This document shows positions 1-10,026 of a stretch of 15,789 nucleotides of DNA, one piece after another; the stretch's first letter is position 1, and each line of letters begins with the position of its first letter. The notes beneath the pieces are model-generated. The model was given only the letters and a program-made list of their open reading frames with translations. It was not told the origin of the DNA and made no database searches. A program made the translations under genes and the position numbers. The stretch is from positions 1 to 15,789 of the forward strand of contig NCED01000062.1 in the NCBI GenBank assembly GCA_002280485.1, read 5' to 3'. Origin of the DNA: Caulobacterales bacterium 32-69-10. Lineage in GTDB: Bacteria; Pseudomonadota; Alphaproteobacteria; Caulobacterales; Caulobacteraceae.

Positions 1-1074
1 TTCCGCATCGCCAACGAGAAGACCACCTTCGCGGAGGCCTTCGGCATGGCCGACCAGGTGCTGCACTCGGGCGTCCGTTCGATCACGGACCTCATGGTCC
101 TCCCGGGCCTGATCAACCTCGACTTCGCCGACGTCCGCTCGGTGATGACCGAGATGGGCAAGGCCATGATGGGCACCGGCGAGGCCGGCGGCGAAGACCG
201 CGCCCTGAACGCCGCCCACAACGCCATCCAGAACCCGCTGCTCGACGAGGTGTCGCTGAAGGGCGCCAAGGCCGTGCTGGTCAACGTCACCGGCGGCCTG
301 GACATGACCCTGCTCGAAGTCGACGAGGCGGCGAACGCCATCTCCTCGGAAGTCGACCAGGACGCGAACATCATCTTCGGCGCCGCCTTCGATCCGGCCC
401 TCGAGGGCAAGATCCGCGTCTCGGTGGTCGCCACCGGCATGGACTCCGGTTCGGCCGTCATGACCGAGCCGCGCGCCGCCTCCACCGCCGCGCCCCTGAT
501 CGCCCCCCGCGGCGGCCAGCAGAGCCACCGCCCCGCCGTGGTGACCTCGCCGGCGCCCGAGCCGGTTCCGGCCGCCGCCGCCGCCGCTCCCGCCTTCGTG
601 GAAGCCGTGGCGCCCGAGCCCGAGAACGCGTCCTTCTGGCCCGAGGCCGCCGTCGCCAGCGCCGCCCCGCAGCCTGAATACGCCGCCGAAGAGGCTCGCC
701 CGACCATCCGCATCGTCGACCCGTCGGTGGCCGACGAGGACGACGACCTCTACCTCGAGCCCGCCCCGGCGTCCCGCGAGCCGGTGATCCAGGCCCCGCG
801 CGCCTACCAGGACCGCGCGCCTGAGCGCGACCAGCCCGAAGCCTATGAGGAAGCGCCCCAGGCAAGCGAAGCCAAGAAGGGCGGCTGGCTCAGCCTGTTC
901 GGCGGCCGGCCGCGTTACGAGGCCCATCCCGCCCCCGCGCCGCGGGCTCCCAATCCGATGCCCCGTCCTGCGGTGCAGCAAGGCTCCGCCGCCGTCGCCA
1001 TGCAGCCTCAGGAAGCCCCGGAAGCCAGCGAAGACCTGGATATCCCGTCCTTCCTGCGCCGCCTGGCCAACTAG
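1..1074 (+). CDS. ftsZ: Cell division protein FtsZ, 3' part (5' end outside window)
   Basis: FtsZ is the tubulin-like GTPase that polymerises into the cytoplasmic Z-ring at the division site. The reading frame is open from base 1 and gives 357 residues; the first ATG at 46 is internal. The nucleotide-binding GGGTGTG part lies upstream of the window. Visible are the T7 loop with NLDFAD at residues 39-44 of the visible part, which supplies the catalytic Asp to the neighbouring subunit, and the rest of the C-terminal globular domain, ending near VSVVATGMD (about 148). A Pro/Ala/Glu-rich linker of roughly 195 residues follows, presumably disordered, then the conserved C-terminal peptide [13 protein letters not shown], which in the family binds membrane tethers and regulators. 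The long linker is usual for Caulobacterales (Caulobacter FtsZ is about 508 aa). A Trp/Leu/Phe patch, [14 protein letters not shown], sits inside the linker at 292-305. lpxC follows 141 bp downstream. Confidence 0.97.
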   Translation, partial: FRIANEKTTFAEAFGMADQVLHSGVRSITDLMVLPGLINLDFADVRSVMTEMGKAMMGTGEAGGEDRALNAAHNAIQNPLLDEVSLKGAKAVLVNVTGGLDMTLLEVDEAANAISSEVDQDANIIFGAAFDPALEGKIRVSVVATGMDSGSAVMTEPRAASTAAPLIAPRGGQQSHRPAVVTSPAPEPVPAAAAAAPAFVEAVAPEPENASFWPEAAVASAAPQPEYAAEEARPTIRIVDPSVADEDDDLYLEPAPASREPVIQAPRAYQDRAPERDQPEAYEEAPQASEAKKGGWLSLFGGRPRYEAHPAPAPRAPNPMPRPAVQQGSAAVAMQPQEAPEASEDLDIPSFLRRLAN

Positions 1075-1128
1075 TCCCGCCCGGAAAACTCCCGATCCGT
1101 TCGCGGCTTAGGAGAAACATTCGGAAAC

Positions 1129-1164
1129 AGGAGTTGTGTTGTGGCGGTGCAGCACGGCTCGTAA
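1129..1164 (+). promoter_or_regulatory. Possible seven-codon leader ORF with strong Shine-Dalgarno, upstream of lpxC
   Basis: In the 141-bp ftsZ-lpxC spacer an AGGAG (1129-1133) stands 7 nt before a GTG at 1141 that opens a seven-codon frame (Met-Ala-Val-Gln-His-Gly-Ser) ending in TAA at 1162-1164. A second AGGAG lies at 1111-1115. Downstream is a small hairpin, GGCGG-ATTT-CCGCC at 1180-1193, just before the lpxC ribosome site. The sites are plainly there; a leader-peptide or attenuation role is only a guess, since purine runs also occur by chance. No convincing promoter or Rho-independent terminator was found in the spacer. Confidence 0.2.
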
Positions 1165-1215
1165 GCCAGTAGGCGAAGTGGCGGATTTCCGCCGCCGCAA
1201 TGGACAAGGGTTCGA

Positions 1216-2118
1216 GTGGCTGGCTTGGAGATCCTGCAGCACACGCTGGCTGGGCCGGCGGTTTTCGCTGGTGTCGGCGTCCATTCCGGTCGTCACGTTC
1301 GCGTCGCCATCCGTCCGGCGCCCGCGGGCCACGGCATAGTTTTCGTCCGGGGCGATCTTCCCGGCGAGAACCGTATCCCGATCTCGGCCGACGCGGTCGT
1401 CCGTACCCAGCTCAACACCGAGATCGGCGCGGGCGGTGTGACCGTGTCCACGGTCGAGCACCTGCTCGCCGCCCTGTCCGCCCTGTCCGTCGACAATGCG
1501 GTGATCGAGCTCGACGGCCCTGAGCTGCCGATCATGGACGGCTCGGCCGCCCCCTTCATCAAGCTGATCGACCAGGCCGGCCGGCGCACCCTCGACGCCC
1601 CCCGCCGCTACATCGAGATTCTGGAGACGATCGAAGTCGTCCACGGCGACAAGCGGGCGGCCCTGTCGCCCAACGTCTCCGCCCGTCCGGGCCTCGAGGT
1701 CGATTTCGAAATCGCCTTCGCCAGCCGCGCCATCGGCCGCCAGCGCATCACCCTTCGCGTCGACGAGTCCTCGTTCCGCCGCGAACTGGCCAGCGCCCGC
1801 ACCTTCGGCTTCGTGCATGAGGTCGAGGCCTTGCGCGCCCGCGGCCTCGCCCAGGCCGGCGGCCTGGAGAACGCCGTGGTGGTCGACGGCGACCGCGTGC
1901 TGAACCCGGAAGGCCTGCGCTTCCCGGACGAGTTCGTGCGCCACAAGGCGCTGGACGCGGTGGGTGACCTCTACATCCTGGGCGCGCCGGTGAGCGGCCG
2001 CTTCGAAGGCCGCTATGCGGGCCACGCCATGAACAACGCCCTGGTGCGCGAACTCGTCGCCCGCCCGGATGCATGGCGCGAACGTATTTTCGCCGCGGAC
2101 CTGGCTCAAGCCGTCTAA
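1216..2118 (+). CDS. lpxC: UDP-3-O-acyl-N-acetylglucosamine deacetylase LpxC
   Basis: LpxC is the zinc-dependent cytoplasmic enzyme that removes the acetyl group from UDP-3-O-acyl-GlcNAc, the committed step of lipid A synthesis. The 300-residue product is full length for the family. Zinc-site and catalytic residues are in place: VEHLLAAL gives E81 (base) and H82, RHKALDAVGDL gives H243 and D247, and GHAMNNAL gives H270 (matching E. coli E78, H79, H238, D242, H265). The start is a GTG at 1216, preceded by AAGGG with 5 nt spacing, and the protein begins in the normal place for the family (LQHTLAGPAVFAGVGVHSG). It follows ftsZ, as is usual at the end of division/wall clusters in Proteobacteria. 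A bamD promoter candidate starts just after its stop. Confidence 0.97.
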   Translation: MAGLEILQHTLAGPAVFAGVGVHSGRHVRVAIRPAPAGHGIVFVRGDLPGENRIPISADAVVRTQLNTEIGAGGVTVSTVEHLLAALSALSVDNAVIELDGPELPIMDGSAAPFIKLIDQAGRRTLDAPRRYIEILETIEVVHGDKRAALSPNVSARPGLEVDFEIAFASRAIGRQRITLRVDESSFRRELASARTFGFVHEVEALRARGLAQAGGLENAVVVDGDRVLNPEGLRFPDEFVRHKALDAVGDLYILGAPVSGRFEGRYAGHAMNNALVRELVARPDAWRERIFAADLAQAV

Positions 2119-2131
2119 GTTCAAGCGGGGT

Positions 2132-2159
2132 TTGTCGGGGGGCGGGGCTGGTGTAGAAC
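2132..2159 (+). promoter_or_regulatory. Candidate housekeeping promoter for bamD
   Basis: TTGTCGG (2132-2138) and TGTAGAAC (2152-2159) are separated by 13 bp. The Caulobacter sigma-73 consensus is TTGACGS, 10-14 bp, GCTANAWC, so the match is 6 of 7 and 6 of 8 with proper spacing. It lies in the 97-bp lpxC-bamD gap, about 57 bp before the bamD start. Identified by eye only; start-site mapping would settle it. Confidence 0.45.
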
Positions 2160-2215
2160 CGGCCGGGGCCCACCGGGATGGCGTCCGCATTCCCGCTTCG
2201 AGAGGATACCCGTTC

Positions 2216-3052
2216 GTGCTTCGTTCTACCCGCGGCCGTACGTACACCGTGATCGCCGTCGCCGCGATCGCCGCCATGTCCCTGTCGGCCTGCGCCGGCA
2301 AGAAGAAGACCCGCATCGTCTATGAAGAGCGCCCGGTGGAGCTGCTCTACGCCACGGGCGCCGAGCAGCTGGACAAGCGCCGCTGGAACGATGCGGCCCA
2401 ATATTTTGACGAGGTCGAGCGCCAGCACCCCTATTCGGAATGGGCTCGCCGGTCGATCCTCATGCAGGCCTTCGCCCACTATCAGTCGAACGCCTACGCC
2501 GACGCCGTGGCCGATGCCGACCGCTTCATCGCCCTCTACCCGGGCAGCCCCAGCGCGCCCTACGCCTTCTATCTGAAGTCGGTCTGCTACTTCGAGCAGA
2601 TCACCGACGTGGGCCGCGACCAGGCCGCGACCGAGCAGGCCCGCGCCGCCCTGACCGACGTGATCCGCCGCTATCCGACCACGCCCTACGCCACCGACGC
2701 CAAGCTCAAGCTCGACATGGTCCAGGACCAGCTGGCGGGCAAGGAGATGACCGTCGGCCGCTGGTATCTGCGCAACGGCCAGCCCCTGGCCTCCATCGGC
2801 CGCTTCAAGAACGTCATCGACCGTTACCAGACCACCAGCCATGCGCCGGAGGCCCTGTACCGCTTGGTCGAGGCCTATCTGACCCTGGGGCTGGTCGACG
2901 AGGCCAACCGCGACGGCGCCGTGCTCGGCCACAACTACCCGGGCGACCGCTGGTACACCGCCGCCTACAGCCTCCTCACCTCCAAGGGCCTCAAGCCCAT
3001 CGAGGTGCCGAAGGGCGCGTCGAAGGAAGTTAAGAACCCGCTCGAGGGTTAG
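2216..3052 (+). CDS. bamD: Outer-membrane assembly lipoprotein BamD (ComL/YfiO family)
   Basis: BamD is the essential lipoprotein of the BAM complex, which folds beta-barrel proteins into the outer membrane; it sits on the periplasmic face and binds BamA. From the GTG at 2216 the product has 278 residues. Residues 1-26 are a lipoprotein signal (basic RSTRGR, a hydrophobic stretch, then the lipobox LSAC with C26 as the lipidated Cys), followed by tetratricopeptide-type helical repeats with the typical motifs, for example GAEQLDKRRWNDAAQYFDEV, HPYSEWARRS and RFIALYPGSP. An upstream in-frame start at 2069 exists but would lie inside lpxC and bury the signal peptide, so it is rejected. AGAGGA lies 9 nt before the GTG. 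The placement between lpxC and recN is as in Caulobacter relatives. Confidence 0.95.
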   Translation: MLRSTRGRTYTVIAVAAIAAMSLSACAGKKKTRIVYEERPVELLYATGAEQLDKRRWNDAAQYFDEVERQHPYSEWARRSILMQAFAHYQSNAYADAVADADRFIALYPGSPSAPYAFYLKSVCYFEQITDVGRDQAATEQARAALTDVIRRYPTTPYATDAKLKLDMVQDQLAGKEMTVGRWYLRNGQPLASIGRFKNVIDRYQTTSHAPEALYRLVEAYLTLGLVDEANRDGAVLGHNYPGDRWYTAAYSLLTSKGLKPIEVPKGASKEVKNPLEG

Positions 3053-3115
3053 TGCGGCTCGTGCGTGCTTCGAGACGGTGATGCGGCCCGCGCATCGGCC
3101 TAAGATGGTCGGCGC

Positions 3116-4822
3116 ATGCTGATTGGCCTGACGATTCGAGACGTGGTGTTGATAGAGGCCCTCGACCTCGCGGTCGGGCCTGGCCTCACTGCGCTCACCG
3201 GCGAGACCGGGGCGGGCAAGTCCATCGTCCTCGACGCCCTGGGCCTGGCCACCGGCGTCCGCGCCGACGCCGGGCTGGTCCGGCGCGGGGCGTCCCAGGC
3301 CAGCGCGGCCGCGGTGTTCGCACCGCCGCCCGGCCACCCCGCCTGGGCCTATCTCGACGACAAGGGCCTCGCCGCCGAGCCGGGCGACGACCTCGTCCTG
3401 CGCCGCCAGGTCTCGGCCGACGGCCGTTCCCGCGCCTTCGTCAACGACCAGGCCGCCAGCGTCACCGTGCTGCGCGAACTGGGCGCCATGCTGCTGGAGG
3501 TGCACGGCCAGCATGAGACGGTCGGCCTGCTCGACCCGCGCACGCACAGGGCCCTGCTCGACGCCTATGCCGAGTGCCGGCCCGCGCTGGCCGCCACCGA
3601 GACCGCCTGGGCCGTCCTGCGTCAGGCCCGCGCCCATGCGCAGGGGCTGGCCGAGCAGGCCGCCCGCTCCGCCGCCGAGACCGACGAGCTGACCCTGCGC
3701 CTGGCCGAACTCGACCGGCTGGACCCCCGCGAGGGCGAGGAGACCGCCCTGGCCGAGGAGCGCGCCCTGCTGTCGGCCGGGGAGAAGGCGATGTCCGACA
3801 TCGCCGGCGCCCGCGACGCCATCGCCGGGGAGGCCGTGACGGGGCGCCTCGCCCAGGCTTTCCGCGCCCTGGAGCGGGCCCGCGACCGGGCGGTCCAGGC
3901 CGGGGCCGGCGCCGCCGGGGCGGCCCTGTCGCGGTTGACCGACGCCTGCGCCGCCATCGACCGCGCCCTGATCGAGGCCCACGAGGCGGTGGCCGCCGTG
4001 GACGCCGCCGCCGAGGCCTTCGAGTTCCAGCCCGACCGGCTGGAGAAGGCCGAGGAGCGCCTGTTCGCCCTGCGCGCCGCCGCCCGCAAGCTGGGAACGA
4101 CGGTGGAGGAGTTGCCGGGCCTGCGGGTGCGCTTCGCCGAGACCCTGCGCGGCGTCGAGACCATCGAGGCCGACCTCGCCGCCGCCAAGAAGGCGGTGGA
4201 CGCCGCCATGATCGCCTATGACGCCGCGGCGACCAGCCTGTCCAAGGCGCGCCGGGCCGCCGGCGACCGCCTGGCCAAGGCGGTCGAGGCCGAGCTCGCC
4301 CCGCTGAAGCTGGACAAGGCCCGCTTCCGGGTGGCGGTCGAGCCCCTGGCCGCCGACCGCGCCGGGCCGTCTGGCCGCGACCGGGTGGCCTTCGAGGTCG
4401 CCACCAATCCCGGCGCCCCGTTCGGCGCCCTCGACGCCATCGCTTCCGGCGGCGAACTGGCCCGTTTCGCCCTGGCGCTCAAGGCGGCGCTCGCCGCCCG
4501 GGGCGGGGTGGACGCGGCCGCGCCGGTGATGATCTTCGACGAGGTCGACCAGGGGGTGGGCGGGGCCGTGGCCGACGCGGTGGGCCTGCGCCTGCGCAAG
4601 CTCGCCCAGACCGGCCAGGTCCTGGTCGTCACCCACAGCCCCCAGGTGGCCGCGCGCGCCGACACCCACTGGCGGGTGTCCAAGTCCGGCGGCGAGACGG
4701 TGGCCACCCGGGTCGAGGCCCTCAGCCCCGACGCCCGCGAAGAGGAGATCGCCCGCATGCTGGCCGGCGCCGTCATCACCGACGCGGCGCGGGCGGCCGC
4801 CAGGGCGCTGATGGATGCCTGA
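3116..4822 (+). CDS. recN: DNA repair protein RecN
   Basis: RecN is an SMC-like ATPase that acts early in repair of double-strand breaks, at DNA ends on the nucleoid. The 568-residue product is normal length and complete. Walker A GETGAGKS is at residues 29-36, a long Ala/Glu/Arg-rich coiled-coil region fills about 150-380, the ABC signature SGGELARF is at about 443-452, and Walker B VMIFDEVDQG with the D-loop region is at about 470-482, followed by the switch His in VVTHSPQVAARAD. The ATG start matches the family N-terminus (MLIGLTIRDVVLIEALDL); no strong ribosome site is visible. It starts 63 bp after bamD, probably in the same transcript. An inverted repeat begins 6 bp after its stop. Confidence 0.97.
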   Translation: MLIGLTIRDVVLIEALDLAVGPGLTALTGETGAGKSIVLDALGLATGVRADAGLVRRGASQASAAAVFAPPPGHPAWAYLDDKGLAAEPGDDLVLRRQVSADGRSRAFVNDQAASVTVLRELGAMLLEVHGQHETVGLLDPRTHRALLDAYAECRPALAATETAWAVLRQARAHAQGLAEQAARSAAETDELTLRLAELDRLDPREGEETALAEERALLSAGEKAMSDIAGARDAIAGEAVTGRLAQAFRALERARDRAVQAGAGAAGAALSRLTDACAAIDRALIEAHEAVAAVDAAAEAFEFQPDRLEKAEERLFALRAAARKLGTTVEELPGLRVRFAETLRGVETIEADLAAAKKAVDAAMIAYDAAATSLSKARRAAGDRLAKAVEAELAPLKLDKARFRVAVEPLAADRAGPSGRDRVAFEVATNPGAPFGALDAIASGGELARFALALKAALAARGGVDAAAPVMIFDEVDQGVGGAVADAVGLRLRKLAQTGQVLVVTHSPQVAARADTHWRVSKSGGETVATRVEALSPDAREEEIARMLAGAVITDAARAAARALMDA

Positions 4823-4828
4823 ATATCC

Positions 4829-7268
<2,440 letters not shown>

Positions 7269-7285
7269 TCTTCGGCGCATCATAA

Positions 7286-7300
7286 CTGAACGTCGGTCAG
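7286..7300. promoter_or_regulatory. Candidate TetR-type operator upstream of the DUF2147 gene
   Basis: CTGAACG-T-CGGTCAG is an odd-centred palindrome with 7-bp arms and one mismatch, of the TGAxCG/CGGTCA shape common to TetR-family operators. It lies between a CATAAC (7281-7286) that could serve as a -10 element and the ribosome site at 7315-7320, so a repressor here would block transcription. No TetR gene is in the window. A short palindrome can arise by chance. Confidence 0.25.
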
Positions 7301-7323
7301 CTGAGGGCCGCGCCGGAGGAACC

Positions 7324-7746
7324 ATGAAGCGCCTCGTCCCCGTTCTCACCATCGCCGCCTTCGCCGTCGCGACGGCCGCCTACGCCGCTTCTCCCGCTGA
7401 GGGACTGTGGCGCACCGCCACCCGCAACGGCGAGGTCCGTATCGACGAATGCGGCCAGGCCCTGTGCGGAACCCTGGTCACCTCCGACAGCATCAAGGCC
7501 AATCCCGCCATGGCCGATGCGCAGAACAAGGATGCGGCCAAGCGCACGCGCCTGCTGAAGGACCTGCCCATGCTGCAGGGCTTTACCGGCGGCCCCAGCC
7601 AGTGGAAGGGCGGTACGGTCTACAATCCCGAGGACGGGGGCACTTACAAAGGCACGATCAAGCTGGTCGACGCCGACACCCTCAAGCTCACCGGCTGCAT
7701 CGTCTTCCCCCTGTGCAAGAGCCAGACCTGGAAGCGGATCCGGTAG
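7324..7746 (+). CDS. Small secreted protein of DUF2147 type
   Basis: Function is not known. The 140-residue product starts with a Sec signal peptide (MKRLVPVLTIAAFAVATAAYA, likely cut near residues 21-22), so the mature protein is probably periplasmic. After it come SPAEGLWRTATRNGEVRI, DECGQALCGTLV, QWKGGTVYNPEDGGTYKGTI and LKLTGCIVFPLCKSQTWKRI, the pattern I associate with DUF2147 proteins (a small beta-rich domain beginning with GxW and containing G-x-I/V-Y-xP-x-xGxxY). Four Cys at 43, 48, 125 and 131 form two close pairs that could be disulfides. The ATG at 7324 has a strong GGAGGA 3-4 nt upstream, so this start is preferred over the in-frame ATG at 7240, which lies inside ligA. A TetR-like palindrome precedes it, and an inverted repeat follows between it and the convergent aminopeptidase gene. 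Confidence 0.85.
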   Translation: MKRLVPVLTIAAFAVATAAYAASPAEGLWRTATRNGEVRIDECGQALCGTLVTSDSIKANPAMADAQNKDAAKRTRLLKDLPMLQGFTGGPSQWKGGTVYNPEDGGTYKGTIKLVDADTLKLTGCIVFPLCKSQTWKRIR

Positions 7747-7768
7747 GGACTTGCTACTCGCCCCCACC

Positions 7769-7851
7769 GGCCCTCCGGGCCACCTCCCCCGCTTCGCAGG
7801 GGAGGAGTAGGGACGTCGCGGTTGGTCCTGCTCCCCTGCGAAGCGGGGGAG
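7769..7851. repeat. Inverted repeat between convergent genes (21-bp perfect arms)
   Basis: The arm 7784-7804 (CTCCCCCGCTTCGCAGGGGA plus G) is the exact reverse complement of 7831-7851, with a 26-nt spacer. Next to the left arm is a hairpin GGCCC-TCC-GGGCC at 7769-7781. The whole lies in the 138-bp gap between the DUF2147 gene and the convergent aminopeptidase gene. It could terminate or stabilise both transcripts, but no U-tract is present. The unit is of the interspersed-repeat kind and would be expected in many copies in the genome; that copy number cannot be seen here. Confidence 0.85.
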
Positions 7852-7884
7852 CTGTCAGCGAAGCTGACTGAGGAGGGGGCCTCT

Positions 7885-9412
7885 TCAGAGAGCCGCGCAG
7901 GCCTCTTCGAGCCACGTGCGCACCTGCGGCTCCACCTGCGGGCCAATCGCCGCCAAAACCCGCTGATGATAGGCGTCGAGCCAGTCGATCTCGGCGCGGG
8001 TCAGCATGCCGGCCACGATCAGCCGCCGGTCGATCGGGGCCAGGGTCAGGGTCTCGAACCCGAGCATCGGCCGCTCGCCGCCCGCGACCTCCTGCGCCTC
8101 GGTGACGACCTGCAGGTTCTCGATGCGGATGCCGTATTCGCCGGCCTTGTAGTAGCCTGGCTCGTTGGAGACGATCATCCCCGGCTGCAGGGCGGTGGTG
8201 TCGGGCCGCTTGGCGATGCGCTGCGGGCCCTCGTGCACGCCGAGGTACGAACCCACGCCGTGGCCGGTGCCATGGTCGAAATCGAGGCCCGCCATCCACA
8301 ACGGCCCCCGCGCCAGGGCGTCGAGCGACGAGCCCGTGGTTCCCGCCGGAAAGCGCACGCGGGCGAGCGCGATATGGCCCTTCAGCACCAGGGTGAACCG
8401 CTCGCGCATCTCTTCTGACGGCGCGCCGATGGCCACGGTGCGGGTGACGTCCGTCGTGCCGTCCAGGTACTGGGCGCCGGAATCGACCAGCAGCAGCTGG
8501 CCGGGCTCGACCCGGCGGTTGGTCCGGTTGGTCGGCCGGTAATGGACCACGGCGCCGTGGGGACCGGCCCCGGCGATGGTGTCGAAGGAGAGATCCTTCA
8601 ACGCCCCCGTCGCTTCGCGCAGGCCCTCCAGCGTGGTGACGATCTCGACCTCGTCGGGCAGGCTCGTCTGCGCTTCGGTGGACAGCCAGAACAGGAAGCG
8701 GGCCAGGGCGCCGCCGTCGCGGACGTGGGCCCGGCGGGCGCCGTCGATCTCGACCGGGTTCTTGCAGGCCCGGGGCAGGGCGGTGGGGTCGACCCCGCGC
8801 ACGACCTCCGCGCCGGCCTCCTGCAGCCGGTCGAAGTACCAGGCCGACGATTGGCCAGGGTCGATCATCACCTTGCGGCCCGCCAGCGCGCCGAGCGCGC
8901 CTGCAAGGGCCCGGCGCCGCGGGCTGGGCCGGACGGGCCGCGGCCCAGGCGTCGTCGAGGGGGTTGGCGTCCACCGCCTTCAGGGAGGCGCCGGCGCGGC
9001 CCACGGCGATATGCAGCCGGGCCAGGGCGTCCGGGCTATGCAGCCGGGCGTCATAGCCGATCACCTGGCCCGGGCGGGCCATGTCCTCCAGCCAGGCGAC
9101 CACCCCGCCCTCGACCAGGTCGCGGGTCTCGAACAGGCCGGTGTCGACCTGGTCCTTGACCTGCAGGGTGTAGCGGCCGTCGACGAACACCGCGGCCTTG
9201 TCGGCCATGACCACCGCCGCCCCGGCCGAACCGGTGAAGCCGGTGGCCCAGGCCAGGCGCTCGTTGGCGTCGGGCAGGTATTCGTTCTGGTGCTCGTCCT
9301 CGTGCGGAATCAGGAACCCGTCGAGCCCCTGCCGGGCCATCTCGGCCCGGATCAGGGGCAGGTGCTCGGCCCCGAAAGCCCGGTCGGCCTGCTCGTCGAA
9401 GGTCTGGCGCAT
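7885..9412 (-). pseudogene. Aminopeptidase P family (M24B) gene, broken by an internal deletion and frame change
   Basis: Intact relatives remove N-terminal residues from X-Pro peptides with two metal ions. The N-terminal part (ATG at 9412, MRQTFDEQADRAFGAEHLPL, about 167 residues to about 8912) is a creatinase-type domain. The C-terminal part (about 8910 to 7885, 341 residues) is the pita-bread domain with all metal ligands: Asp in LLLVDSG, Asp in GTTDVTRT, His in GHGVGSYLGVHEG, Glu in SNEPGYY, Glu in IRIENL. The two parts lie in different frames. At the join the protein passes from DDAWAAARPAQPAAP straight to ALAGALGALAGRKV, whereas relatives I remember (about 600 aa) have some 90-100 residues there, including the SIAWLxNIRG segment. 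Reading on from the N-terminus gives an Arg/Pro-rich out-of-frame tail to 7754. No ribosome site is visible before 9412. A true pseudogene or an assembly deletion are both possible. Confidence 0.85.
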
Positions 9413-9533
9413 CGTCGTTAGGTAAGCGAGGCGGCGGGCCGGTGCAAAGCCCTTTCGGGTCCGAGCCGGTCGAATGAGGAGCAGCGACGAATCGCAGGCG
9501 TGGCGGCCCTTATTTCGAGCCCAAGCGTGGCCT

Positions 9534-9539
9534 TAAAAT
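9534..9539 (+). promoter_or_regulatory. Possible -10 element in the 236-bp divergent spacer
   Basis: The gap 9413-9648 separates the aminopeptidase gene (leftward) from the small membrane protein gene (rightward), so it should hold both promoters. TAAAAT (9534-9539), 5 of 6 to the -10 consensus, stands out as the only A/T-rich block, with a poor -35 (TTATTT at 9510-9515, 18 bp away). A GANTC methylation site (GAATC) is at 9489-9493. I found no convincing leftward promoter. Nothing else is recognisable in the gap. Confidence 0.2.
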
Positions 9540-9648
9540 TTACCGCGGCGTCTTACTCTGGCCCCCATAGCCTCCATATTCAGGGCGGGACGGGACGACA
9601 GGCGCGGTTCGCGCGCCCTTCCGTTTCTTTGCGACCAGGGGACAATTT

Positions 9649-10026
9649 GTGACGCAGGCCCTGCGCCAAGCCATGCGGTGGATCGGGATCGCGCTCGGCC
9701 TCGCCCTCATGGGCCTGGGGCTGCTGGGCGCGCTCCTGCCGACGCACCTTTTGGGCATATTCCTGGTGCTGGGGCTGATCCTGGTGCTGCGCAACTCGCG
9801 CACCGCCCGCAAGCGCTTCGTGCGCATGCACCGCCGTCATCCGCGCTTCGTCCACCCCCTGCGCCGGCTGCTGCGCAAGAAGCCTGAGGTGTGGCCGGTG
9901 ATCTGGCATGAGGTTTTGCGGCTTGAGCGGCTGCTGCCCCGCTCGTGGCGGCGGCTGCGTCGCTGGCGCCGGGGGTTGCGGGCCGGCAAGAACCAGGCGG
10001 CGGCTCTTCCTACGTCCTCATCCTGA
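9649..10026 (+). CDS. Small membrane protein with a strongly basic C-terminal tail, function unknown
   Basis: I do not recognise a characterised family. The 125-residue product has a short amphipathic start, then two closely spaced hydrophobic segments at about 11-29 and 33-47 joined by LPTH, so it likely forms a membrane hairpin. The rest is packed with Arg (for example RKRFVRMHRRHPRF, RRLLRKKP, RRLRRWRRGLRAG) and should face the cytoplasm by the positive-inside rule. The Gly/Leu hairpin with a Pro turn followed by basic residues vaguely recalls PGPGW-type putative transmembrane proteins, but that is a weak likeness. The GTG start at 9649 is supported by AGGGGA with 6-nt spacing. The stop codon and the last residues (TSSS) are supplied by the repeat at 10013-10132, so the original C-terminus may have been altered by the insertion of that element. 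Confidence 0.7.
   Translation: MTQALRQAMRWIGIALGLALMGLGLLGALLPTHLLGIFLVLGLILVLRNSRTARKRFVRMHRRHPRFVHPLRRLLRKKPEVWPVIWHEVLRLERLLPRSWRRLRRWRRGLRAGKNQAAALPTSSS

Noticed and set aside
1180..1193. Hairpin after ftsZ as a Rho-independent terminator
   Set aside because: The stem has only five pairs and no U-tract follows.
2069..2215. Longer N-terminus for BamD starting inside lpxC
   Set aside because: It would place about 49 unrelated residues before the lipoprotein signal peptide, which must be at the N-terminus.
1108..2316. 402-codon open frame antisense to lpxC
   Set aside because: No family resemblance and complete overlap with lpxC, which has all its catalytic residues.
7754..8910. Continuation of the aminopeptidase N-terminal frame as a true 552-residue protein
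   Set aside because: After the join this frame gives low-complexity Arg/Pro/Gly sequence while the conserved catalytic domain lies in the other frame.
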